64,000 nucleotides of DNA from Chrysomallon squamiferum. Lineage: Eukaryota; Mollusca; Gastropoda; Neomphalida; Peltospiridae. Of this stretch, positions 25,812 through 38,593 are shown in pieces. The stretch spans positions 1,201,637 to 1,265,636 of the forward strand of contig CM022668.1 in assembly GCA_012295275.1 (NCBI GenBank), written 5' to 3'. Position 1 is the first letter of the stretch. Each line of letters opens with the position of its first letter. Below the pieces are notes generated by a model. It had not been told where the DNA came from and ran no database searches. It was given only the letters and a program-made list of their open reading frames with translations. The position numbers were made by a program, and so were the translations under genes.

Positions 25812-28619
25812 CATGCATGCATGAAATCATTAAACAATGTTTCTCTCAAAAATAAAACATAAAAAAAACAAAATAAAAACTATTCAGTTGATGCCTTTGT
25901 AAATATCATTTAATCAGATTTTCACATAAGGAGAAAGATTAAATGTTAAGTTTTTATTGTTTATAAAAATGTATTTTTAATACCATGAGAACAAATATTA
26001 TAAAGTCTTTGAGTTGTTGGAATGTTTCAAACATAGTTAGTGTAAGAAGCATGGAATTTTAAGATGCTTTAAAAAATGCTTTGGTCATCAGGAAAAAAAA
26101 AAAAATGTTTGAAAGAAAAAATATCTTAAATGTTCCCTAAAATGTGCAGTATAAAAGAAAAAAAAAATCATCTTTGAAAGAAAACATGTAAATAGGCTAT
26201 ATCAATTTAAATGTGTGGTTTCAGAAAGAAGATGAAGAAATAAAACCAATATATATTTTCATGCAATTTTCAAGATGTTCTAATAACCACATACTACTCA
26301 CTAAAAGTTAATATTGCACTGTAAATAAGAAGCATGTAAACAAGAAACAATATTAACTCTGAAAATTAAGTTAAGAACAAACAAAAAAAATGAAAAAATA
26401 AAAATAAAGAACAGTGAAACTATGCTTAATTGATTGGCCCCAGATACAAACATATAAACAAAATCAATCAGCTAAACAGTTATTAAAATCTGCAATTTGT
26501 ATCTTTAGGAAAACAACAAAAATAAATTACCCATTTTGATCAGATCAATTTGCAGATAAAAAAAAATTAATAGTAAACATAAACAAAAGCTAATAATGTA
26601 TCAGAACTAAACTTAGCTTCTGCAATTTGCAAATGGAAAAAGAAATAACTACCATGTAAAATAAAAGACCCACTGTACCGTAAACTGCATAAAAAATGTG
26701 AAGATTGTGTGTTATAAATTGAAACACTATTAACAGTTAACATATTTGGCACACTGGTAATATATATAGTTTTGATATCAGCTGTTAGTTACATTAAAGA
26801 GATAAAATATATATATATATATATTTTATCAACATTAACCTCGATGGTTTGAAACTGAATATACTATATGCATCAATTAACACAGAATAAAACAAAATAT
26901 TCCCTCATAAGTTTATTAAAAAAATAAAATAAAAACCCCAACCTGATCAAACAACTATAAATTTATTTAAAAATTCAATAAAATACTGAATTATTTATAC
27001 AAAATTTAAATTTAATAAGTCTTGTCATGTTTTAATTATCAAAAAACAAAACAAATAAAACTGAACCTATTTTTGGAAAGTTCTGAAACCAACATTGACA
27101 TTATAATATTTAAATACAAATCTCCTTAGAAACTGTTGAATACATATTTTTCAACTGTCCAAAAGATTTGGAAAACAATTTTTGTACAATTTAACAAATG
27201 TCAGTCCATCAATGGCATTTCATTTCTAATTTAACTGACATTTACAGAAGAAAAAACAAGGTAACACAAACATGGTAATGTATGCTTCCTCACTATTATC
27301 AAAATGGTACTGACAAAAAAATGAGCAGTCTATCAAAACAAAAAGACTAAATATAATCATAGATTCAATATAATTCAGTTCTGGAACTTTCCTGCCATAG
27401 ATTCATTATGTCATGAAAAAATATTTGTAAAATATCATTCCTTGAACATATATTTTTCAGGAGTAATATCATACTTGTTAAATGATCTTGATAAAGTACT
27501 AATATTTCATATTCCATGACACATCACAAATATTTGTAATTATTACTAACAAGCTAGTCATATGTGACAGACCTGAAGTATAAACTGAACAAACATCATA
27601 TGGACAGATACAGGTATGTATGATCTTTGTGAAATATAACAGAGATTCTAAAGAAAGAATATTCCTGACAAAAAAATAATAGATTTAATATGGCTATGTA
27701 TAATCTAACTCAAACTCTTTATAGTTTTAAATATCTGTAAATAATATCTAGATTATCATATTAGAAAATGCATTTCAAAATAACAATTCTGCAAGGATGT
27801 TGTTGTCAATGCATTTTCTGTCTGTTTGGTATTTTCTTATGGGATTTTACCTAAAGGATAATACCAAACAAAGAGTATGCATGAAACAAAGCAGGATAAT
27901 TTTTTTAAATCGTAATGTGTTTAAGAAAATAATTTAGCAGATATGTGAACACAGATGCTTTAAAAAGGAAAATAATTAAAGACAAAATTTTTTTTAAACA
28001 ACTTGCACACAATCCATGTTATTTACATCAATATTCAAGTAATATTATTGTCATAATAACATTTAAGCATATCATAAATAGCAACAATAAATATTTTGCA
28101 CTTGTTTCAAAATCCAAATGAAAGCTAATCACAGATGCATAGTAACAAAATGTATAAATTAAAAAAAAAAAAATTTATAACATTTTACCAACATCCAACA
28201 CATTTAAACATTTTTTCCAAGGATAAATGGAAAAAAAACACAAAAGAAAACCCCATCCTGTTAGACAGTAGGAGATGTCAAATTTAAGACAAAAATGCAA
28301 TCCTTTTATTTTTTCTGACCAGGTATATTTTTACTCACATATCATAAACCTTTTGACTAACTTAGTCAGGTGTAAACATTTAAAATATTATTTTCTATTT
28401 ATAAATTATAAATATAAATCCCCTTCTTCTTTACTGAAATTATTGAGCAAAAGCACCACTATCATAAACTTTTTATTAATTTATATCAAGAACATAAAGA
28501 AGGCACAACCTGTAAAACTGTTGTTGGAAGAAAACAGACAGATCTGTGATGTTTGTCAATTGTTTTGCAATGAGACAGATGTGAACATTTCACATAATTA
28601 TACCTATCACTCCTCCATA

Positions 28620-30289
28620 TTATAATTCATCATTGGGTCGAATCTAAAACACAAAATGAAAGAGAATTTATTAAGTACACATACTTATTTTAATATACAA
28701 CATATCAGACATTCACAGAGAAAAACAAAACAAATTTTGAAACATTCTGGACAAATTATTATTAATAAAAGCAGTCATTAAAAACAGTAATATTGAAAAT
28801 AACAGAACTTTTTTGACTTAGACACCGATATGATAAGCAGATTTAAAGATTTTTGTAATATTTAGTATTATGCATAGCAGGCTTACCTGCTTCTTTCTGG
28901 AATTATTTTTCACGTAATTGATAATAGCTTCGGGATTCAAAGTGTGAATTTCAAATCCATAAAAAGTCTGAAATGAGCAATATAAAGAAATTGTAATAGG
29001 CAGAAAGGAAATTATAGATCATGCGATTTTTTTTGGTTTTAAATAAAAGAGTAATGCTAATATAATCTAAGTTTTCTGTCTATCATACCACGGAATACAT
29101 GCAAGTGACAGCAATATGTAAAGTAATACTAAATTTAAGGAACCATTTCCATTACAACAAGTAATTTGTGTTCAGAATTTCTACTAATTTTAATGAATCA
29201 TTATCTACTCGATCATGTTTCAGAGTGTAAAAAATACCAAGGTTATTGTGTTTTCAGTACAATTAACAAATTTATATAACATTTAGATAAAATAAAAAAT
29301 GGGCAGAGGATAAATAAACAAACCTAGTCTTGGCAGTGAACAGGTTAAAATAGCAGACAATATGCAACAGTATTTTTAATTCAAACTTTTTTCTTTAATC
29401 ATGGTTGAAATTACAGCTTTACTTTAGATACCTGTTTTGTGTAATCAACATCAATTCCTCTGTAGAAGCGTACAGATGGGTAAGCTGTGATGCCAGCCTG
29501 CTGACAAAGCCAGTGTTCCTGGTCACAGTTTACTTTACCTGCCTTTGCTATTCCTTCTATTTTCTGAAAACAAGAAATAACGTTTAAACATCTTCACTAT
29601 GAAAAAATAAAATTACATTGTTGAATTATTTTTGAAAAGTGTGAGACAGTGTAAAGACATATCAGAAGAATGTTAAGATCAGTGGATGGTAAGTGTCTTG
29701 TTATTTCAGAGATAAACAGCATAGTTTAATTTTCATTTTCACAACATACATTTTGAACTTTATAAAATTATAAAATATGACATCAAACATTTTATAAAGT
29801 TTTCCTGAAATTTTATTAACTTAGAGTTAAACACTTAAATATAATTTGTAATTGAGATGTAATATCAGTGAAGGTAATATTGAACACCTGCATCAAAGGG
29901 GCCATAAATACTTAATTTGTTCCTGATAAATACAGAATGTAGGGGATAAGGTGTACCAATATGTGTTAAATAAACAGTGCTTTTAATCTTATTGTAGTTT
30001 TTTAAGGCTGCAAGATAAGGACAATATATTTTGATTATAAGTAATAAAATGATTTCTGACACAATCTGTATATATGTAAATATACATAACCTCAGCAACT
30101 TCTTCAAAATCTGGACGGAATATCTGACAATGGCCACACCAAGGAGCATAGAAATCAATAATCCATGGTTCATCACTGGTTAACATTTGCTGAAAAGTTT
30201 GTGAATTTAAAGAGTACACTTTACTAGGAAGAAACTCAAAGGCCCAGGCTTGCAGTGAGTGTGCATCACGATGCCATCCAGTGTAGACA
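28620..30289 (-). CDS. DNAJC10: DNAJC10 exons 17-20: fourth thioredoxin domain and NDEL tail
   Basis: Exons are 30091-30289, 29432-29563, 28887-28967 and 28620-28643. They encode [20 protein letters not shown] (active site CGHC; human has CGPC), [21 protein letters not shown] and a last exon of only seven codons and a stop, IRPNDEL. CGHC is the protein disulfide isomerase motif. Confidence 0.96.
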
Positions 30290-33200
30290 CTGAAACAAAG
30301 GTAAAAGACTGTGAATCTAACAGCAAACTACAAAATTAAATAAGATTAATTTCTTTAATTAGATTAAACCACATTCTAAATTTATTCTGTACTGAAAGAT
30401 GATGGTAGCAACCAACAAACATCTTGAACTTGTAAGTAATTAGAAATTATAAAGTTAAATATATTATAAAGTATTATTATTTGTTTTAAATTGTTTAAAG
30501 TAAAAAAAAATTATAATCTCGTCTTCAGCACACTGCTTTTGAATGTTTGCAAATATTCAGACACTAAGAAAGTGTTGTGCATTTTGTCAATAATCAATAA
30601 AATCTGTAATTGGTTGTACATTCTGCAAGGTTAATTAAGATAAGCCAAATAAGAGTATAAATATTAAGTAAATATGAATATGGACTGATTGTTTCATTTC
30701 GTAAGTTTAAATAAAATAAATTAAGATGCTTGTTATAAAATTCAATTTAAGAGAACAAATATTATTTTTTCTACAATTAGTAAAGTTGGTTTGACTCACT
30801 GAAAATCTCCAGGGTCTCTTGCACCTGCTGGGTAGAGTCTGATGTTTGGATATGAGTTGACATTCTGTTCACGACACAGATCATGCTCACTCACACAATC
30901 CACTTTGGCAACATGCATGTTCTTAATCTCCTTCACGATCTGAAATGTATCAAAAACCTTTCCTGAGATTTTCAAACCAAAACAGTTTTTAATATATTTA
31001 TTATTCTGATTAATGTCCTAAATATGCCATCTCACCATCATATACATTTAAAAGTGATTTATTTATTTCACTTTTATTATTAACTTGTTATTTTTTTGCC
31101 GATTATAAATTTTAAACTATGAAAATAAGCTGTAAATACAATTTTACCTCAGCTTTCTAATAAATAAAAAAATTAAAAATAACAATTTGGATATATTTTT
31201 ATACAGTTTCAAAGAAAATAACAGAAGTTTTAGATTTATAATACCTCCAAAAAACTCAACTCTAAGTTAGATAAGAGTTCAACAGAGAAAGAGATTCTAC
31301 AGGATTATCAACAGTTATTTTGTTACCTTTGCTAAACGGCTCCATTCTGGTGCTAACTGCTGACATGGTCCACACCAAGGAGCATAAAAATCAATAAACC
31401 AAACATCGTTCGTATCTTTGTGTAGAACCATTTTCCTAAAACTATGTTTGTCAAGAGACATGACAGGGGGATTTAAGGTATCCTGAGAAAAAATAAAAAA
31501 TAAATAAGTAACTGTTAATTAATTTATTCCTCAACAACAGTATTTAACATTTTATACATTACCTTATACATTTTTTTGTTTCCAAATTTTGATCACATCC
31601 CAACTTTACTTTGTAGAATTTCAATTTATATGCATGTAACAAAGGAAATTTGCATGCACATACACAAATATTTTTATATTATTTATTTATTTGGAACGGT
31701 CAAGTAAAGAATTCTCACCTTGAGGAACTCAATGATGCTCTCAGCACTGTGATGTCCATGATAGTGGTGCGGGGTGCTCTGATTGTACATGATAGTTGTA
31801 GGGTATGAATGAATGTTGTACTAAACAAAGAATAACACAATTTACTTATTTTATTCTCATATTAATGCCATTATAATTTTATTAATTCAATAATTTACTT
31901 AAACTGTCTTTATACATTCACCAACACACTCATAGACAGACACACACACACATACACATATATACACATACACACTCACTCACATGTTATTTATTAGAAA
32001 GAAAGACAGAGAGAATAGAGAGCATACTTTGACATAAGTGTCATACATATTATGATACTGTATAATAAATACTTTTATCAAAATATAATAATGAGAAAAA
32101 GCTGAAAAATAAACAATATATGTAAAAACTCAAAGAAAACCATTAATTTATCAATGTTTTTAAAGAATCAGTAACTTACACTGTTACACAGAGAGATATG
32201 AATGGTGCAATCAACTGTTCCAAAGTTTACAGTTTCTCCAAATGACTTGGCAGCTTTTCTGAACTCTGGTAACAAGTTCATACATGGTGGGCACCACTAC
32301 AAATATACAATACTCATCTTATATATTAAAATATAAAATAAAATTAGAGTTATTAATTATAAATTGTTAATGCAAATTAAAGACATTTAGAAAAGGTTTT
32401 GCTAAAAATAAATGTTTTTTTTTTAAACAATTAGAGTTCTATATATTAAGAATTACATAATCATTTGGAACCAAATATCTAACTTATATTTAATTAACTT
32501 CAGATAAAAGTACCACGATCAAAATCTGATCGAACAAAGACAAACCATTAAACCTATTTCTATGGTTACAGTCTGTATGTAATAAGGTGTGATAAAAATA
32601 TAGAAGTTGGGACATGTTTTTTTCATATATCATTCTTAACACATCTAAGTTATTTCAATATCATCAGTGTACTGTACTCTATGATTATAGCTTAACTGAT
32701 TACTTTTTATTATCCTAAAGGAAACTGGCAGAAGAAAAATGAAAAGGGAAACATGGTACCGTAGTAAAAATCTGAATAATAAAACACAGCCTAAGTAATT
32801 TATATGAAGAAGGTACTTACAGGGGCAAAGAAATCAACAAACCAAGGTTCTGAGCTATGAATAACCCTGTCAGGGAAATCACCGGGTCCAAGTGCTTCTA
32901 AAGGTGTGGCAGCACTGTCTCGAGAAAATGCTGCTATGTCGTGTGCTGTCAGTCTGCCTGCAGTAACATTAGACAACATTCATAAATTTATAATTTTACA
33001 TCATATAAATTAATTTTTCTTTTTTACCATTCTGGACAGAGAAATTATTTGAAGCAAGATATTATACACCTAGCCCTTTTAAAACTAAAAATCTAAAAAT
33101 AATTATCTTTAAATACCTCTCTGGAAATTATTTAAAATATTGTCAATTAATCCGAAATCTATTACAAATACACAAACTTAAATATAATACTTACCGTAAT

Positions 33201-36200
33201 AAATTTCTGTCCCTCCCGTTTCCTTGAAAACCATGAAAGATGGGAATTTATGGACATGAAGTTCATTACACTTTGACCTCATTCTACTACAATCAACTCT
33301 GCCAATCTGAGAATGAAAAAAAAAAAAAAAAAATAAGAAATATAGCAGTAAAATAAAATAATTTTAAAAAATGGAATGTTTCCCACTAAGAAATAATTGT
33401 ACCAGTAATTCATAAAATATAATTGGTTCAAACTCACATGAAAGTCATCCAACATGGCTGGCAACTTTCTGAGTTCCAAATCCTGTCCACCATCTCCTTC
33501 AACAAAATGAATCAACCAGGCACGGTCTTGACCTGATTTCAACTTTTCCTGAATCTCCTAGGAAAATGAAATGCTCCAAATGAGTAATACAGGGGTAGAT
33601 CTATTTTCCATATACAATGAGTTTCATTACAAATAAGAAAAAATAAAAATAAATAGGAAACAACAAAAATACATGAATGTAGATAATTATATTTATTAAA
33701 ATGTATTTGTTTCTAAAATTTCTAATGCCTATAACAAAAGGAACTTGTATATTAAGATCTGTACAAAAATGAGTTTAAAATGAAAAGAAAAGAAAACTCT
33801 AAATCCTGACTTATGTTTACATTTATTTCATTGTTTGCTCAAACATTCAAAGATAGAAAAATAATACCTCAAATGTTTCTGTATCAAGGACAGTGACATC
33901 AGGAAGCTGAGATAAAACAATTCTAGCTATTTCTTGAGCATGAAGACTTCCTATATCCTATTAAAAGAAACACTTTAAACTTTAAATTCTTTTTAGTAAA
34001 TAAAACAATCCTAGCTATTTATTGTGTATGAAGACTTCCTATAACCTATTAAAACAACACAAGTATTCAAACTTTTTAATTCTTCTTAGTAAATAAATGA
34101 TATTATTAAAGAAAAATTTTGGAAATGCTAAAGAGATACAATCATGACACATTTTTTTGCTTACACAGTATTCATACTTCAGTCACTTAAAAATGTATTA
34201 AACGGTATACATTTTTAACAATTTTCTTAATTACTACACTGAGAAACTGACTGAGACTGGCCAAGTCTTCACAGATATGTCACACATGAGACTATAGCCA
34301 TTTCATGATGAAGAGGAAGAAAATGCTTTAGAAACACATACTTATCAATTTAAAAAGAATATAACACAGACAATATGTTAATCCAAATAGCTGCCTGCGC
34401 TACTGAAAGTGTGAATGAAATGACCCAGATGACAAAAAGCTACTCACAAATGTTTATAGTCGGTAAGGCAAATTTAGAATTCATCTCTTTTAAAGAGATG
34501 GTATATGTTGTAAACTAACTTGTATCTTTTTCAAATGTCTAATTTCATCAGAAAATATCAGGACTGCAGACTTTCAAAAATAACTGTAGATTGTTTTCAC
34601 ATACACCTCTGCAGCATCAACAGCCCTTACAATGGTAAAACCCAAATCTTTTTGAGAGGATTACTTTACTACAAGATTAACAAGAATTATCTGACAGTTT
34701 AGGTAACAAAAAATAAAAAATAAAAAAATAAAATAAAATAAACACACACATACAACCATAAATTAGAGGTGGAGAAACCCAAACAAAACAAAATGTTTTC
34801 ATTATTATTGTCTTTAATGATTTCACATAATATAATAAATGCTGAACAAATACAAATACTGTTACCAGTTGTTTTCCTTTCTTCACGTGTCCAGCCTGGT
34901 AGAAATAGGTTCCGTACTCAACACCAAGTTTCTCACATACTATCTCATTATCGTGACAGTAAAGTAAACCAACATTCACCAAATCTTGCTTGAAGAGAGA
35001 AAAACAATAGTCTGATCAACATACTTCATCTTCATCATACATTTCTAAGACTAAAGTAGTATCATTACAAAATTTATTTTCTAGAACTTCCATATAAATT
35101 GCATAAAAGGTTACTTTTAAATATTCTTTTTGAAAATTATCCATGGGAAAAAAAGAAATAAAAATCTTCTAAAAATGTATTTCAGTATTGTGGTGAAAGT
35201 GACTGTATATCCCAACTTACCAACATGGCTGCCAACTTCAAACATGTCCTTGGTTCAAGACAATCTAAAAACAAAACAGAACAAATCAATGATTTATATA
35301 ACAATTTTAAAATGTCTCCAACATGTCTAATTAAAATAAAAACCCAGGCAGAGAAACTATATATATATATTTTGTACACTGAACTAATCTGATAACTCCT
35401 GCTACAAAGGATACTAATGCACACCTCCCAACACCATAATCTAACTGCAGTGGAGTAATTCTTCCTTACCTCCTCCATCTCCACAAAATGTTATAAGCCA
35501 GGGGAGACCACTCTTATCTTCTTCCACTTCCGTTTGAAAATTGTTTTTCGACAGTGCTTTATATTTTGCTTTTACATGTTTCATGGCAAAATTAATGAGT
35601 GGTGTTTTCTTTCTTTCACCATAATACTTCTCTTTCTACAAATATATAATTTAAACATAAATATCATATCATACAATAAAGTAAATCTGTTAAATAACAC
35701 AATGTCCACACTAATCAGAACAAAAACAGTCATTTTTATCTTCTTTTTCACCTTAAAAAACAGAGCAATAAACAGTGAATATTTATAATTTACTGAAATT
35801 CAGAGACCAATGAATGAAATTATGGGTTTTTTAAACAAACTTAACAAACTTATGAAAGAACATTAATCTGGAAGAGTGCAAATTGCAACACATGATCATG
35901 ACTATTTCTTAGAATATTTACAGTGTTAACTAACCTTTGGGTATATGACAAGTGATGGGTAACTATTAATACCCTGCATGCGACACAGATGCCAATCATC
36001 TTCACAATTTACTGCTCCAATACGTATGACACCCTCCAAATCTCTGGCCAATTCTCGCCACTGAAAATAAATCATTTGGCTGACATTCTGAATAACTTAT
36101 TTAACTGTATCTTGTAAAATTCTTCAAATTTATTAAGTTAAAGTTCATACAAAATAACATATATTTAAAATAATGAACTTGGTTTCTGTAAATTTCAGTA

Positions 36201-36544
36201 CAGCTATTTAGAATGTTAACACTTTTTAAACTTTAATGTTGACTATTTAAAAGTGTATGAAACTCACATCTGGTGCTAGCTGATGACAATGTGAACAATG
36301 TGGAGAATAAAAGTTTATAAACCAAATATCGTCAGTGCTGTCAACTGACTGTTCTGTGGAAAAAAAGATAAATAAATAAATGTTTCCTGTGTGAGTTTGT
36401 AATATTAAACAGTTTTAATAGCAACAGAAAATAAACCTTATTTAAAAATTATTTTAAGAAATGGTACTCATTTAATTAAAGTCCCAGTTCAGTTTACTGA
36501 TTTTAAAAAACAAGAAAATATTAATCTTATCTGTTAACTTATGA

Positions 36545-36593
<49 letters not shown>

Positions 36594-38536
36594 CACAAAT
36601 GTGTAAATGTACACAAGTAAAAATTATCCAAATCTGAGTTTGTGACCCTTAAGTCTGGGAATGGGATTTGAAATACTTTTTGTTTGAACAATCTTGTATT
36701 TTACACCTTACACAATATTCTACTTTATTATTTTACTGCAGATATAAAAAGATCATAAATAATAATTTAAAAGAAGTAACCAAAACAAGTGCAGTGGCTT
36801 TTGATTATATTATATTTTATTTTTAACTAAGAATTAAAAAGCTATTTATTTTTTTAAAAACACTTGAGAAGTACTCAATGGTGATAAAATAAAATAGATA
36901 ATTTCTTTCAGTTTTTGAATTAATTTAATAACTGGTTACTAGTACTACTTCTATTTGTCAGCTTTATCCTCTGAATGTCTAATGGCAAATGGAGGATAAA
37001 GCTGTATCTTAAGACAGTCATCAGTTATCCCTTATTTATATGTATATGTCTGTGTGTGTGTGTGTGTATGTGTATGTGACAAGCTTTGATTCTTTACATT
37101 TATTAGAAAATAGAAATGACATGATCAACAAATGACAGAAATGAGAAGTAAAGCCTTTATTGTTTTAGAAGTAAACTAAGTATACTAAACAAACTTACCA
37201 AAATCAGATCTACTTAGTGTGATAATTTCTGGATCATCATCATAAATACCTGAAAAACATTGATTTTGAAAACAATTAATTTTTTCTACTTCATTTAACA
37301 TTTTTCTGATTTTTCTTTATTTGTACTATAGAGACACCTTTTGAATTATCAGTACTTTTAATACAGTAGGAACATTACTCAGCTTGAAGAAGCTAACACA
37401 ACCATGTATACAACTAATGGAAGGTATACATGAAACTAGATGGACCATCTTATCAAACATTTACAATAGCACAAATCATTACAATGAAAACACTGGTTGG
37501 AATTAAATTACAATAACAGTATTAATTATTTACTTGAAGAAGGCTGTCTGTTTTTGAACAGAGACAATGAATTACATTAAACTTTCAAGATTTTCAAAAA
37601 CTCTCCTATACTTGACTCAACAATGCAGAATTATGAGATGTTGTTTTCATGAATCATTTTATTATTAATATAAAGGAATTAAGAAAAATAATAAACAAAA
37701 AATGAACTTTCTGTTTTTGTAGCCGTAAAAGCAAGTAATATATATAATGCTGTTACAGAGCCTACCAATGATGAAAAATAGCCATAGTAAAAATTAAATG
37801 TAACAGAATTTTAATTAGCTGTTTTCCACAACTTCAACAGTATTTTGTAGGATATTTTTTCCATTTTAAAAACTTTGTGAGATTAAACTAATTTATCAAG
37901 TTCAATACCTCTTAGTTAATCATAAATTTGTTTAACAATGTGATACCTGCATTATGAAAGAAAAAGAAGTAAGAACCTACCAAAGTTCTCCTGATACCAC
38001 TGCCAGCTTTCATAGTGCCTGCCATGTGTATGATCATCTTTTAACCCTTCTTCTCCATACTTATCATATTTTTTACGTAATTCTTCATCTTTTAAAACTT
38101 CATATGCTCTGTTAAATTTTAAAAACCTTTCATGTGCTTTGGGATCATCCTTTACCAAAAAAAAGAAGAAAAAAAAAAGAAGAAATCTTATTACTTAAAC
38201 AAATACATTAAACTGCTAAAGCAAGGTATGAATTATGTTAAACTATACATTCAGGTAATATTCTGATTCCATTTATCATCTTTTAAAGAAGTGTTTTTTC
38301 TTGAAACAGCCTACCTTATTTTTATCAGGATGATGTTTTACTGCTAACTTTTTGAAAGCTTTCCTTATGTCTTTGTTTGTAGCAGATCTTGGTACTCCAA
38401 GAAGATCATAATAATCCTCATCAGCAACACACAAATGTATCAACAACAGTAAGATCAAAAACTGATGTCTGTCAAAATGGATACAAGTGCAAGTGGAAAA
38501 TATCTGAATATACACATGTAGTGAAAAATACTTCAT
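28620..38536 (-). CDS. DNAJC10: DNAJC10 / ERdj5, ER disulfide reductase and DnaJ co-chaperone (complete)
   Basis: Twenty exons splice cleanly into 2397 bases: 798 codons plus TAA, against 793 residues in human ERdj5. Order: signal/anchor segment (about 25-38), J domain (42-107) with HPD at 69-71, thioredoxin 1 (CSHC 167-170), two thioredoxin-like domains without CxxC (about 230-435), thioredoxin 2 (CPPC 484-487), 3 (CGPC 592-595) and 4 (CGHC 705-708), and C-terminal NDEL. In mammals this protein reduces wrong disulfides in ER-associated degradation substrates and recruits BiP through its J domain. NDEL is a functional variant of the KDEL retrieval signal. The start at 38536 follows an in-frame TAG. 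The gene is divergent from the SLC4 gene to its right. Confidence 0.97.
30800..31482 (-). CDS. DNAJC10: DNAJC10 exons 15-16: third active thioredoxin domain
   Basis: Exons are 31327-31482 and 30800-30939. They encode [20 protein letters not shown] with active site CGPC (human has CHPC here), [13 protein letters not shown] and [10 protein letters not shown]. Donors are GTAACA and GTGAGT. Exon 16 ends with two bases (CA) completed by T of exon 17 to histidine. Confidence 0.96.
31719..32957 (-). CDS. DNAJC10: DNAJC10 exons 12-14: second active thioredoxin domain
   Basis: Exons are 32821-32957, 32180-32296 and 31719-31820. The active site APWCPPC is split across the exon 12-13 junction, with CPPC the same as in human. 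Exon 14 carries [13 protein letters not shown], the cis-proline strand, and a histidine-rich [10 protein letters not shown] that matches the vertebrate EGHHSAEQ segment. Confidence 0.96.
33195..35635 (-). CDS. DNAJC10: DNAJC10 exons 6-11: two degenerate thioredoxin-like (Trxb) domains
   Basis: Exons are 35470-35635, 35221-35264, 34866-34988, 33868-33957, 33438-33557 and 33195-33306. The encoded region keeps the fold ([49 protein letters not shown]) but has no CxxC, as in the catalytically silent b domains of ERdj5. Exon 9 (33868-33957) has a decayed tandem partial copy just upstream at about 34001-34091. Confidence 0.95.
33912..34091 (-). repeat. Tandem partial duplication of DNAJC10 exon 9 with its acceptor
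   Basis: Two adjacent units of about 90 bp (33912-34000 and 34001-34091) share the exon 9 start, its TTTTAATAG acceptor and upstream intron. The copy has about 15 differences and, in the exon 9 frame, a TAA stop (ACACAATAA), so it is a dead pseudo-exon. Confidence 0.8.
35935..37249 (-). CDS. DNAJC10: DNAJC10 exons 3-5: first thioredoxin domain
   Basis: Exons are 37199-37249 (51 bp), 36268-36353 (86 bp) and 35935-36060 (126 bp). They encode [12 protein letters not shown], a linker shared with vertebrate ERdj5, then [19 protein letters not shown] with active site CSHC, identical to the human site, and [19 protein letters not shown] with NSYPSL, the cis-proline loop. Confidence 0.96.
37981..38536 (-). 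CDS. DNAJC10: DNAJC10 exons 1-2: signal segment and J domain
   Basis: Exon 1 coding part is 38315-38536 (74 codons) and exon 2 is 37981-38149 (169 bp). Exon 1 has a hydrophobic stretch [14 protein letters not shown] and then [18 protein letters not shown] with the BiP-activating HPD. Exon 2 supplies [20 protein letters not shown] and the KYGEEGL end of the J domain. The leader is longer than usual before the hydrophobic core. A TTTATTTTTAG acceptor at 38594 suggests a spliced 5'UTR. Confidence 0.96.
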
Positions 38537-38593
38537 ACTGCAGCACGTGTCTTCCTAGATAGGATGTCCTATTTAACCAGGTTTGAATTTAAT

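Larger units (their letters stand above)
20341..28619. other. Intergenic region between the cysteine-rich gene and DNAJC10
   Basis: About 8 kb of AT-rich DNA between the start of one minus-strand gene and the end of another. It holds many simple repeats: (ATT)n at 20845-20915 and 21447-21532, an (AAT)n/(ATT)n inverted pair at 21870-21951, (AAATA)n at about 23057-23132, (AAT)n at 23785-23846 and (AT)n at 25729-25802. Its right end must contain the DNAJC10 3'UTR; minus-strand AATAAA-type signals are too common here to choose one. A somewhat more GC-rich stretch at 24180-24540 is unexplained. The open frames present are short, low-complexity or lack splice context. Confidence 0.6.

Noticed and set aside
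25614-25814. Poly-Tyr-Ile open frame
   Set aside because: Translation of the AT microsatellite.
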